From the NCBI GenBank assembly GCA_025362395.1, contig JANYGK010000053.1:1-64000 (forward strand): a DNA stretch of 64,000 nucleotides, read 5' to 3'. This stretch comes from Bacteroidota bacterium. Its GTDB lineage: Bacteria; Bacteroidota; Bacteroidia; B-17B0; Aurantibacillaceae. Made by a program: the position numbers and the translations under genes. This document shows positions 9,995-19,030 of this stretch, in pieces. Within the stretch, counting starts at the first letter, position 1, and the number at the start of each line of letters is the position of its first letter. The notes under the pieces are model-generated. The model ran no database searches, was not told the DNA's origin, and worked only from the letters and a program-made list of their open reading frames with translations.

Positions 9995-10518
9995 TCATTT
10001 ATATTATCATTGATTCGTACAAAGGTTGTAAGATAATAGGTTTCTAAAGAGTCACATTTAGTAATATCAAAAAAGTAGTTACCTAAAGTAAGATGGCTCC
10101 GGGTTAAGCCTTCATAGCTTATAAGTTCTTCTTCGCTAATTTTTTCCCCTGTTTTAGGATTAATTATGAATTTAAAAAATTTAATATCAACCCTTGTACT
10201 AAATGACATAAAAAAAACCACCGTATTATTAATCTCATATATGCCTGACACTTCAACCTTTCCTTCTTTTTTTGAAACCAATTCCCATATCTCTTTTTGT
10301 AATTCCAGTTTAGCTTCTTTATCATATCTCTTCATGAAAAATTTACTACGATGCTTGTCGGCATAAAAAAAAAGTGAAGAGCCGTCATTTAAGCCCAATA
10401 AGTAATGCCAGGTATTTATTTGATCGATTTCGTCACTGCTTGTTTTACTTATTATTGATTGGGATTGACTATTTAATGTTATAAAAACAATTATGGCAAT
10501 AAAGAGTATCTTTTTCAT
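9991..10518 (-). CDS. Hypothetical secreted protein; possibly the 5' half of a split gene
   Basis: Signal peptide MKKILFIAIIVFITLNSQSQS; 4-nt overlap with the next ORF. Confidence 0.5.
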   Translation of the reverse strand: MKKILFIAIIVFITLNSQSQSIISKTSSDEIDQINTWHYLLGLNDGSSLFFYADKHRSKFFMKRYDKEAKLELQKEIWELVSKKEGKVEVSGIYEINNTVVFFMSFSTRVDIKFFKFIINPKTGEKISEEELISYEGLTRSHLTLGNYFFDITKCDSLETYYLTTFVRINDNIND

Positions 10519-10571
10519 TTGCTGTAGCTACGGAGGTAAGTAGAATTGTAAAATTAATACTATTTTTACAC

Positions 10572-12623
10572 TTGATGAATTTTTTGTTTCCCACATTTTT
10601 AATTGGTTTAGCGGCAATAGCCATTCCTATTATTATTCATCTTTTCAATTTCAGAAAATACAAAAAAATATACTTCACCAATGTTCAATTTCTTAAGGAA
10701 TTAAAGCAGGAAAGCGACAGCAAGTCTAAATTAAAAGAGCTGCTTATTTTAGCCATGCGCATTTTGGCTATTGCCTGTTTGGTATTTGCTTTCGCGCAAC
10801 CTTTTATTCCGGGCAAAACAAAAATGCAGCAAGGAGAAAAAGCCGTCAGTATTTATATTGATAATTCCTTTAGCATGGAAGGCACCAATAAAACAGGCAC
10901 TTTGCTGGAAAATGCCAAGACAGATGCAACTGAGATTGTGAACTCATTTAATGCGAGCGATAAGTTTCAATTATTAACAAACGATTTTGAAGGGAAGCAC
11001 CAACGCTTTTTAAGTAGAGAAGAATTTGTGGAACAGTTGAATGATGTGAAAATTTCTTCCGCTACAAAAAATTTAACAGATGTGATCAAACGTCAGCAGG
11101 ATTTTTTACAAAATAGCGGTTCCAAAAATAAGCGATTATTTGTTTTAAGCGATTTTCAAAAAAATACATCTCTTATTTCGAAGCAGGACATTGATACGAA
11201 TGTTGTTATTAATTTAATTCCTATTGTTTCTTCGGAAGTAACTAACATATACATTGATAGTATTTGGTTTGAGACGCCCGTGCAGCAGCTTGGCACGCAA
11301 CAAATGGTACATGCTGCTATTATTAATAAAAGTACTAAAGATATTGAAAACGGGAGCTTAAAATTATTTATTAATGATAAGCAGGTATCCTTAAATTCAT
11401 TTAACGCAACAGCAGGCAGCAAAGTGGATGTAAGCATTGGATTTACCGTAAAAGCAAAAGGCATTAATAAAGGCATGCTGAAAATAGAAGATTATCCAAT
11501 TACGTATGACGATATATTTTATTTTACCTTTAATGCTCAATCTACCATTAGCGCACTTGTTATTAACGGAAAAGAAAGTAAAACAGCCGGCAATTTTAAG
11601 TCTTTAATGCAGGATGACAGCTTATTTTTATTTGCAGAAAATAGTGAGTCAACCATTGATTACAGTATCTTTCCTAAATTAAATTTAATTGTGCTGAATG
11701 AGCTTACAGGCATCACAACCGGCCTGGCAGCCGAGCTTCAAAAATTTGTTGCTAACGGAGGAAGCCTTGTTATTTTCCCGGCTAAAAAACCGGATCTATT
11801 ATCTTACAGTGAAGCGTTTAAAAACCTACAACTTCCTTTAATTACCGGGTTGGATACGAGTAATACAAAAACGCAAACCATTAATTTTGAGCAGGGATTA
11901 TATGAAGGTGTTTTTGAGAAGATCGACCAAAAGATGGATCTGCCAAAGGTTTATGAGCATTACCGCTTTACACAAAACACAAAAAGCAATTCGCAAAATG
12001 TAATAGTTCTTCAAAACGGGAACCCATTGCTGTTACAATATAACATAGGTACAGGAAAAATTTACGTATTTGCTATTCCTTCCGATGAGTCGGCTTCTAA
12101 TTTTATAAAACATGCGTTGTTTGTTCCAACGCTTATTAAAATAGCTATTCTAAGCTTAAAGCCTGATCCTTTATATTATAAAACTGCAGCCAACGAATCT
12201 ATTGATTTAGTTAATTCATCAAATTATTCGGATAAACCTTTACACATTATTAATACAACAAAAACAACTGATGTGATTCCGGAACACCGGTTAGTAAATA
12301 ATACAACTCATTTATTTACGCAAAATCAAATTACGCAGGCAGGGTGGTATAATGTGATGAATAATGATTCTGTTTTAAAAGGATTAGCCTTTAATTACGA
12401 CAGGCGTGAGTCTGATCTTAATTTTTATAATACTGACGAAATTCAAAAGCAAATAGATGATACAGGGCTGAGGAACATTCATATTATTGAGTCAGGTGAA
12501 AAAAAGCTGTCTGCTACTTTGCAGGAAGTGAATGACGGGAAAAAATTATGGAAATTATTTTTAATTTTAGCTTTGGGATTTTTAGCAGCTGAAATTTTAA
12601 TAATAAAATTGTTTAAAAATTAG
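10572..12623 (+). CDS. BatA/aerotolerance-like membrane protein (N-terminal two-TM domain + vWA-like)
   Basis: N-terminus FLFPTFLIGLAAIAIPIIIHLFNFRKYKKIYFTNVQFLKEL and YIDNSFSMEG vWA-like motif; C-terminal TM. Confidence 0.85.
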   Translation: MMNFLFPTFLIGLAAIAIPIIIHLFNFRKYKKIYFTNVQFLKELKQESDSKSKLKELLILAMRILAIACLVFAFAQPFIPGKTKMQQGEKAVSIYIDNSFSMEGTNKTGTLLENAKTDATEIVNSFNASDKFQLLTNDFEGKHQRFLSREEFVEQLNDVKISSATKNLTDVIKRQQDFLQNSGSKNKRLFVLSDFQKNTSLISKQDIDTNVVINLIPIVSSEVTNIYIDSIWFETPVQQLGTQQMVHAAIINKSTKDIENGSLKLFINDKQVSLNSFNATAGSKVDVSIGFTVKAKGINKGMLKIEDYPITYDDIFYFTFNAQSTISALVINGKESKTAGNFKSLMQDDSLFLFAENSESTIDYSIFPKLNLIVLNELTGITTGLAAELQKFVANGGSLVIFPAKKPDLLSYSEAFKNLQLPLITGLDTSNTKTQTINFEQGLYEGVFEKIDQKMDLPKVYEHYRFTQNTKSNSQNVIVLQNGNPLLLQYNIGTGKIYVFAIPSDESASNFIKHALFVPTLIKIAILSLKPDPLYYKTAANESIDLVNSSNYSDKPLHIINTTKTTDVIPEHRLVNNTTHLFTQNQITQAGWYNVMNNDSVLKGLAFNYDRRESDLNFYNTDEIQKQIDDTGLRNIHIIESGEKKLSATLQEVNDGKKLWKLFLILALGFLAAEILIIKLFKN

Positions 12624-12704
12624 TCCCGTAGCTTCAGTATTACAGGGATGTGATAGAGAATGTTTAGAATATAAAAAATAAGTCATAATATAAACCTATT
12701 AAAG

Positions 12705-12740
12705 TCTGCGCAGCTCTGCGAAATCTGCGGGAAAATTTAA
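12705..12740 (+). repeat. Short tandem TCTGCG leader repeat upstream of the dihydroorotase gene
   Basis: tctgcg at 12705, 12715 and 12724 (agtctgcgcagctctgcgaaatctgcgggaaaatttaaag-ATG). Confidence 0.75.
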
Positions 12741-12742
12741 AG

Positions 12743-14008
12743 ATGAATATACTCATAAAACAAGCTACTGTTGTAAATACGGCGAGCCCATATAATGGCA
12801 AAGTAGTGGATATATTAATTGAGAGAGGAGTGATCACTCAAATAAAAAAATCAATTACTCCCGAGAAGGGAATAAAAACAATAGAAGCGGAAGGTTTATA
12901 TGTATCGTTAGGTTGGTTAGACATGCAGGTAAATTTTTGTGACCCGGGTAACGAACATAAAGAAACATTAGATAACGGCTTGAAGACTGCTGCTAAAGGT
13001 GGTTTTACGGGAGTATGCGTGATGAGTGGCACTAACCCACCGCTACATAACAAAGCACAAATTGAATATGTTGTAAACAGGGCAAAGGATAATTTGGTAA
13101 ATGTTTTCCCGATTGGAACGATCAGTCATAACAGGGAAGGGAAGGACCTTTCGGAAATGTACGATATGCAGCTTGCAGGAGCAGTGGCTTTCAGTGATTA
13201 TAAAAAAGCGATACAGGATGCGGGATTAATATTAAGAGCGTTACAATATTCGCAAAATATTAACAGCTTTATTATTACACACGCCGATGATAAAACTATT
13301 TCGCATGGCGGGCAAATGAATGAAAGCGTTGTTTCTACAAAGCTTGGTTTAAAAGGGATTCCTGCTCTGGCGGAAGAGCTTATGATACAACGTAATTTAC
13401 AAATACTGGAATATACAAGCGGCAAAATACATTTTCCTACCATAAGTACAAAAGGAAGCATTGATTTGATTAAAAAAGCAAAGGCTAACGGTTTAAACGT
13501 TACCTGCGGTGTGGCGGCACATAATTTATTACTGGATGAAACAGAATTAGAAAGCTTTGATACGAATTATAAGCTGAATCCGCCCCTCAGATCAAAAGAT
13601 GATGTAAATGCACTAAAAAGAGCTTTAGAAAATGGGATTATAGATGTGGTTGTAAGTGACCATAATCCACAGGATATTGAAAGTAAAGATTTAGAGTTTG
13701 ACCTGGCAGACAGTGGCATTGTGGCTTTGCAAACAGCGTTTAATTGTTTGGTTACAGCGATGCCCAAAATTACTCCCGAAAAAATAGGAGAATGTTTGGC
13801 AGAGAACCCGAGAGCTATTTTAGGATTTGAAAATAACATGATCAAAGAGGGGCAAGACGCTAACCTCACTTTATTTACGTTGACAGGCAAAACCACACTT
13901 TCAGAAAAAGACATTGTTTCTAAATCGAAGAACACACCATTTATAGGAAAAACATTACAGGGAAAAGTAATTGGCGCTATTAATAATGATAAGATCGTTT
14001 TAAATTAA
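12743..14008 (+). CDS. Dihydroorotase/dihydroorotase-like amidohydrolase
   Basis: 421 aa; amidohydrolase fold motifs (SLGWLDMQVNFCDPGNEHKETLDNG, KLNPPLRSKDDVNAL, DVVVSDHNPQDIESKDLEFDLADSGIVALQTAF); HxH motif replaced by QVN. Confidence 0.9.
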   Translation: MNILIKQATVVNTASPYNGKVVDILIERGVITQIKKSITPEKGIKTIEAEGLYVSLGWLDMQVNFCDPGNEHKETLDNGLKTAAKGGFTGVCVMSGTNPPLHNKAQIEYVVNRAKDNLVNVFPIGTISHNREGKDLSEMYDMQLAGAVAFSDYKKAIQDAGLILRALQYSQNINSFIITHADDKTISHGGQMNESVVSTKLGLKGIPALAEELMIQRNLQILEYTSGKIHFPTISTKGSIDLIKKAKANGLNVTCGVAAHNLLLDETELESFDTNYKLNPPLRSKDDVNALKRALENGIIDVVVSDHNPQDIESKDLEFDLADSGIVALQTAFNCLVTAMPKITPEKIGECLAENPRAILGFENNMIKEGQDANLTLFTLTGKTTLSEKDIVSKSKNTPFIGKTLQGKVIGAINNDKIVLN

Positions 14009-14018
14009 TAGCTGTATT

Positions 14019-15074
14019 TTGAGTAAACCCACGTTAATTATAGTTACCCCGGGTTTTCCAACAAACGAACAGGATACGTCTTGTTTACCTGCCTTTCAGC
14101 AGTTCGTCCTCTCCTTAAAAACTCAATTTCCACAAAATAATTTAATGGTTATTTCCTTTCAATATCCTTTCGAAAAAAAAGAATATACTTGGAACGGGAT
14201 TAGTGTTATTGCTTTAGGCGGAAAGAACAGGTCTAAATTATTTCGCGTCATGATATGGCTTAAAGCCTATCAAGTATTGAGTAGAATAAAGAAACAACAT
14301 TCTATTATGGGAATTGTAAGTTTATGGGCTACAGAATGCGCTTTAGTTGCAAATACATTTGCTAAAAAAAATAAGTTAAAACACCTGATCTGGATCATAG
14401 GCCAAGATGCCAAAGTGACCAATAAGTATATTGCCCTTATTAAACCTGAACCCGGCCAACTTATGGCTATGAGTGATTTTTTGAAGGATGAATTTTTTAA
14501 GAACCATCACATAACACCGGGCTTTGTTGTTGAGAACGGCATTAAAGAATCGGTATTCCCGGAATTTAATATTAATGAAAGACCTATTGATATATTTGGC
14601 GCGGGCTCGTTGATTCCATTAAAAAACTATAGTTTATTTATTGAATTAATAGCTGAAGTTAAATTAATTTTCCCGGATATACAGGCAGCTATTGCAGGAG
14701 GTGGCGAAGAAAAAAATAAATTACAGGACCTTATTAATAAATATGATCTTAGCAAAACTATAACATTACTTGGCGCCAAAACCCACGCTGAAACATTGGA
14801 TTTAATGAATGCCGGCAAATTGTTTTTGCATACTTCCTTTTACGAAGGTAATTCAACGGTGTTAATGGAGGCATTATATAGTGGCTGTAAAGTCATAAGT
14901 ACGTGCCCTTTATCTCATCAAACAACAGAGAATTTGTTTATTGAAAGGGAGCATACTAGGTTAAAAGAAAAAATCCTAAAACTATTATCTCAAAACAGTA
15001 GTGTTCAAAAAAGAGTGGTGTTTAATACAATGGACAGGTCTGCTCAACGTATCGTTGATCTACTTTTGCAATAG
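14019..15074 (+). CDS. Glycosyltransferase family 4-like
   Basis: GAGSLIPLKNYSLFIELIAEV and TSFYEGNSTVLMEALYSGCKVISTCPLSH, GT-B/GT4 C-terminal pattern; TTG start. Confidence 0.85.
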   Translation: MSKPTLIIVTPGFPTNEQDTSCLPAFQQFVLSLKTQFPQNNLMVISFQYPFEKKEYTWNGISVIALGGKNRSKLFRVMIWLKAYQVLSRIKKQHSIMGIVSLWATECALVANTFAKKNKLKHLIWIIGQDAKVTNKYIALIKPEPGQLMAMSDFLKDEFFKNHHITPGFVVENGIKESVFPEFNINERPIDIFGAGSLIPLKNYSLFIELIAEVKLIFPDIQAAIAGGGEEKNKLQDLINKYDLSKTITLLGAKTHAETLDLMNAGKLFLHTSFYEGNSTVLMEALYSGCKVISTCPLSHQTTENLFIEREHTRLKEKILKLLSQNSSVQKRVVFNTMDRSAQRIVDLLLQ

Positions 15075-16163
15075 AGAATTTGCAATTGCTTCTATTTTTT
15101 TACCTATTGCCTGCAATGATAATTCTTTATTAAAATGTAAAGCAACTTTTGTACTTAATTCTTCCGGATTAATAGTATGAAGCTGTGATAATTTGTGAAG
15201 CAGGTCGTTTGTATTTCCGGGTTCAAAAAGAAAACCAAGTTGTCCGTTATCGGTCATTTTTAAAAATGATGAAATAGCTGTAGCTAAAGGAATACAGCCG
15301 CATGCCATGGCTTCGCATAAAGCAATGCCGCTGCCTTCGTAGTGTGATCCCGCAATAAAATAATCTGCGGCGCTATACCAATCTTCCAATTCAGGGTGAG
15401 GAACTTTTCCAAGTAAATTAATATAAGTTTGTAAATTATTTGTATCAATATAATTTTTTATTTCTTTTTCCAGCTCATCGGTAGCATATATCATATACAA
15501 CTTAAACTCATTTCCTGACTCTTTAAATTTATGTAACGCTTTTATAACAGTGAGAGGATCTTTATTGTTATCTAACCGCCCGACCCATAAAAACATGAGA
15601 GTGTTGGGGGTGTTTAAACGCTTTCTTGCTTCAGCTTTATCTTTTTTACGAAAGAGGGTTGAGCCTTCCATTACCTCAAAGATTTTATGTTTATCTTTTA
15701 TAATAGCATCCTCTAAAAATACGTCAGCCAATTCTTTTGATGAAAATAAATAGGCATCCGCCCTTGAATAAGCTATTTTTTGAAACAGCCGCTTTACTTT
15801 ATTAATAAAGGGTTTTTCGGCATGGTGTTGAATAATGAGCTTTGTGGTTTTAGGGATGAAGAGCTGTAATATCAGTAGTTGAACCGGGAACATAAAACCG
15901 TGAACCAATATAACTGTAGGATTTTCTTTACAAACATACTTGCATAATTTTAAAGGGAGATAAAAAAATCCGGTACGTCCTTTAACAAATAATTCATTAG
16001 TTTTATTCGGAGGAGTAAATCCGGGTTCTGTAAGTTTAAGATGAGTTACTTCAAAACTCTTGCTCATGCTTTCGTAAACCCTGGAATCTATAGTATGCCG
16101 GTATTCCAAAAAGTCGAATTCAGATCGCCTGACGGCTAAAAATAATATATTGAATAACTTCAT
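15060..16163 (-). CDS. Glycosyltransferase family 4
   Basis: FLWVGRLDNNKDPLTVIKALHKF ... GSHYEGSGIALCEAMACGCIPLATAISSF. Confidence 0.92.
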   Translation of the reverse strand: MKLFNILFLAVRRSEFDFLEYRHTIDSRVYESMSKSFEVTHLKLTEPGFTPPNKTNELFVKGRTGFFYLPLKLCKYVCKENPTVILVHGFMFPVQLLILQLFIPKTTKLIIQHHAEKPFINKVKRLFQKIAYSRADAYLFSSKELADVFLEDAIIKDKHKIFEVMEGSTLFRKKDKAEARKRLNTPNTLMFLWVGRLDNNKDPLTVIKALHKFKESGNEFKLYMIYATDELEKEIKNYIDTNNLQTYINLLGKVPHPELEDWYSAADYFIAGSHYEGSGIALCEAMACGCIPLATAISSFLKMTDNGQLGFLFEPGNTNDLLHKLSQLHTINPEELSTKVALHFNKELSLQAIGKKIEAIANSLLQK

Positions 16164-16217
16164 GAAGTGATATGAGTATAAATTTATTACTTTTAGTTTA
16201 GCTAAAAAATTTTCTTT

Positions 16218-17108
16218 ATGCGTGTCAGCGCGCTTACCATTTTACATAACCGGGTCGATCTTTTTGCTGATACAGTGCGCTCTGTATTAAGTCAGTCACA
16301 TCCTGTACATGAGCTGGTAGTGATTGATGACGGTTCCACGGAAGATGTAAAAAGCTTACTGGACAGCTTTAATGATCCGCGGATACACTATTTCTATTAT
16401 AAAAGAATTGGTGTGATCAGCAAGCTTAGGAACATTGCTATTTTAAAAAGTACCGGCGACTACCTTGCTTTTATTGATTCGGATGACCTTTGGCATGAAG
16501 ATAAAATAAAGATCCATGTAGAAGAAACATTACGCACCGGTTCGGATATTTCATTCAGTGATTGCCAATTATTTAATGCGGAAGGTAATGTCGGGAAAAA
16601 TGTAGCGCATCAAATGTATGGTAAAGAAATTGATGTGTTTAAAGAACTTACTGTGCATAATATATCCCTGGCATTTGGGACAAATATTTTTTATAAAAAA
16701 GAGATTAATAGGAATGTTCCTTTATTGGATGAGCGTTTATTTGTAGGAGAGCATGATTTGATCGTTCGACTTTCTGCAAAGTATAAGAGTATTTTTATTC
16801 CGCGTGTTTTAAATTATATCAGGCGGCATGACAGGAATACGAGTAAAGAAAATACGATTCTGGATACTATTTCTCCTTTGGAATATAACAGGACCGTGGA
16901 TAAGCTTTTGGCTGAAGGTGCGCTCTCAAAGCAACAATGCCATGTTATTAAAGCAAGAAATTACAGTAAGGTTGGAGGGTATTACTTATATAAAAAACTA
17001 TATAAAAAAAGCAGGAAATACCTTGTACGATCTCTATTGTTAGATTTTCAATTTTATTATCTGAAGATCTTTCTTAAGATAGTTCTGCACGAAATAAAAA
17101 ACCGTTGA
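16218..17108 (+). CDS. Glycosyltransferase family 2
   Basis: GT-A: VSALTILHNRVDLFADTVRSVLSQSHPVHELVVIDDGSTED ... LAFIDSDDLWHEDK. Confidence 0.93.
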   Translation: MRVSALTILHNRVDLFADTVRSVLSQSHPVHELVVIDDGSTEDVKSLLDSFNDPRIHYFYYKRIGVISKLRNIAILKSTGDYLAFIDSDDLWHEDKIKIHVEETLRTGSDISFSDCQLFNAEGNVGKNVAHQMYGKEIDVFKELTVHNISLAFGTNIFYKKEINRNVPLLDERLFVGEHDLIVRLSAKYKSIFIPRVLNYIRRHDRNTSKENTILDTISPLEYNRTVDKLLAEGALSKQQCHVIKARNYSKVGGYYLYKKLYKKSRKYLVRSLLLDFQFYYLKIFLKIVLHEIKNR

Positions 17109-17116
17109 GGTTCATT

Positions 17117-18001
17117 TCAAAAAATATCAATATCAGTAAATTGAAATTTTAAATTGCCGGTGTTATAAGTTCCGCTTAGGTTTTTAATTATAACGGCAAA
17201 GCCCGGTTCCGGCTTTACAAGTTTTGATAAGGCTGCGTTTAATTGGTTTTGCGGAGATACCATAAAAGTAATAGAAGATGTATTTGTTAAATTTTGAATG
17301 GTTTTAATAAGTTGCTGGACTATCTCTTTTTTAAAAGGAGACAATCCGCCAATCCATCCACCTTTCGACACATTTATCCAAAACGATGTTTCGTTTTCCT
17401 GAACAATTAAATTTTGACTGTAACTTTTTTTATAGTTTATGTAATTTTTGCTGTAAACAACTCCATCATAACCCTCTTCAACTAATGAGTTATTTATAGT
17501 ATCGTTTTTTTTCTTAAAATGTATTAATCCCAGCTTCCTGTATAATAATTTATACGGAGTATTTGTAAATTGAAAGCTGAACCTGTTCAATGTTTCGGCA
17601 TGAGTAAAACCAAGTTTTTGAATAAAGCCGGGATAAGAATTTTGATTCGGAAAGCCAAAAACGAAATGAATGCCTTGTTTTTTCGCCAACTCAAACGTTT
17701 GTTTGGCAAGGGTTACAAATAATCCTTTTTTTCGATGATTTGGATGCGTCATCGTATCACACGACTGGGCGGCTAAAACGAGTTGTTTATTAATAGAAAC
17801 AATAATTGGCACAACACCATAATAGGCAATAGGTATTTCGCCTTCAAATGCTAAAAAGCCAATATATTCTGCGCCTGTATAAGACGTGTTATATTTTAAA
17901 TCGAAATAATGTTTAGCGCATTTTTTTTGGTATACGGCTTCAAAGAGTATATACAACCCATTTATATTTTCCGCATTGAGCTTAACTATATTATAATTAC
18001 T
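17117..18001 (-). CDS. GNAT-like acetyltransferase
   Basis: SCDTMTHPNHRKKGLFVTLAKQTFELAKKQGIHFVFGFPNQNSYPGFIQKLGF; likely start MSNYNIVKL, not the upstream M of the ORF track. Confidence 0.75.
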   Translation of the reverse strand, partial: SNYNIVKLNAENINGLYILFEAVYQKKCAKHYFDLKYNTSYTGAEYIGFLAFEGEIPIAYYGVVPIIVSINKQLVLAAQSCDTMTHPNHRKKGLFVTLAKQTFELAKKQGIHFVFGFPNQNSYPGFIQKLGFTHAETLNRFSFQFTNTPYKLLYRKLGLIHFKKKNDTINNSLVEEGYDGVVYSKNYINYKKSYSQNLIVQENETSFWINVSKGGWIGGLSPFKKEIVQQLIKTIQNLTNTSSITFMVSPQNQLNAALSKLVKPEPGFAVIIKNLSGTYNTGNLKFQFTDIDIF

Positions 18002-19010
18002 CATAATTATTTTTCGAAATATAATACATTTGGTTGATCGCCGATACAAAAGGATTTACGGTAAAACGCTCATATATTTTATTTTTTGAATCTACCCGAA
18101 ACTTTTTTTCCGTTCCAAACAGCAATGTTAATTCATGATTCTCACAAGCGGTTATAACTTTTTGATTATAACTGCCAAAAGGAAAAGCGATCGCCTCAAT
18201 GCGTCTATCCAAAACGGCTGCAAAATAATTTACGGAGTTTTCCAATTCGTTATTTATATCAATATCCGATAATGTACTAAGGTCAGTATGGTATAAGCCA
18301 TGTGAACCAATCTCATAATCCGGGTATTCACTAATTTCTTCCATTTCCTCTTCATTCATTAATTCAAAATAGATCTTATTTTCATCAAGTTTTGCAGGGG
18401 GAATTACTTTTATGAGTTCGCGTACAATGCTTTCACGCGTTACGTAAGAAGCGTCATGATAACGTTCCGCAAGTGATACCCCTTCTTTATTTAGGAAACG
18501 GTGGTTAAGAAATATTTTCTCTGAAAAAAAATATTCATCGTTAATCTCAACATCATTATTTATTAACAAAGGGGCAATATCAGTAATGTCATTAAACATA
18601 TATGGCAGCGATGTATTAGCGAGACCCGTTACAAAAAAGACAGCAGGAATACTGTGTTTTTTCAATAAAGGAAATGCATGCGTAAAGTTATTTTTCAAAC
18701 CGTCATCAAAGGTGATAAGGATATTTAATTTTTCATTCGATAAATTATTATTTTTCAAATCCTTTAACGAAACGAGGTTATACAGTTTTTTGATCAATAC
18801 AAGATGCTCCTCAAATTGTTTTGCGGTAATAAAACGCGAGTTAAACTTATACGGCTCTGTTTCACAAATCCCGTGATATACCAATATTCTCAGTCCGTTT
18901 GCCCGGTGTATTTCTGCAGGGATGTATTTGAATAATTTATAATTGATATTAAAAAAACCCTCCCTTAAAGCTTTAGTAACTTTTTTATAGATATGTTTTA
19001 ATTTAACCAT
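17997..19010 (-). CDS. Polysaccharide deacetylase family protein (NodB homology)
   Basis: ILVYHGICE ... ILITFDDGLKNNFTHAFPLLKKHSIPAVFFVTG ... YEIGSHGLYHTDLSTLS ... IEAIAFPFGSYN. Confidence 0.9.
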   Translation of the reverse strand: MVKLKHIYKKVTKALREGFFNINYKLFKYIPAEIHRANGLRILVYHGICETEPYKFNSRFITAKQFEEHLVLIKKLYNLVSLKDLKNNNLSNEKLNILITFDDGLKNNFTHAFPLLKKHSIPAVFFVTGLANTSLPYMFNDITDIAPLLINNDVEINDEYFFSEKIFLNHRFLNKEGVSLAERYHDASYVTRESIVRELIKVIPPAKLDENKIYFELMNEEEMEEISEYPDYEIGSHGLYHTDLSTLSDIDINNELENSVNYFAAVLDRRIEAIAFPFGSYNQKVITACENHELTLLFGTEKKFRVDSKNKIYERFTVNPFVSAINQMYYISKNNYE

Positions 19011-19030
19011 GAACGTAATTACAAGATAAG

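Noticed and set aside
13198-13935. Minus-strand ORFs antisense to the dihydroorotase gene
   Set aside because: Shadow ORFs of a well supported coding frame.
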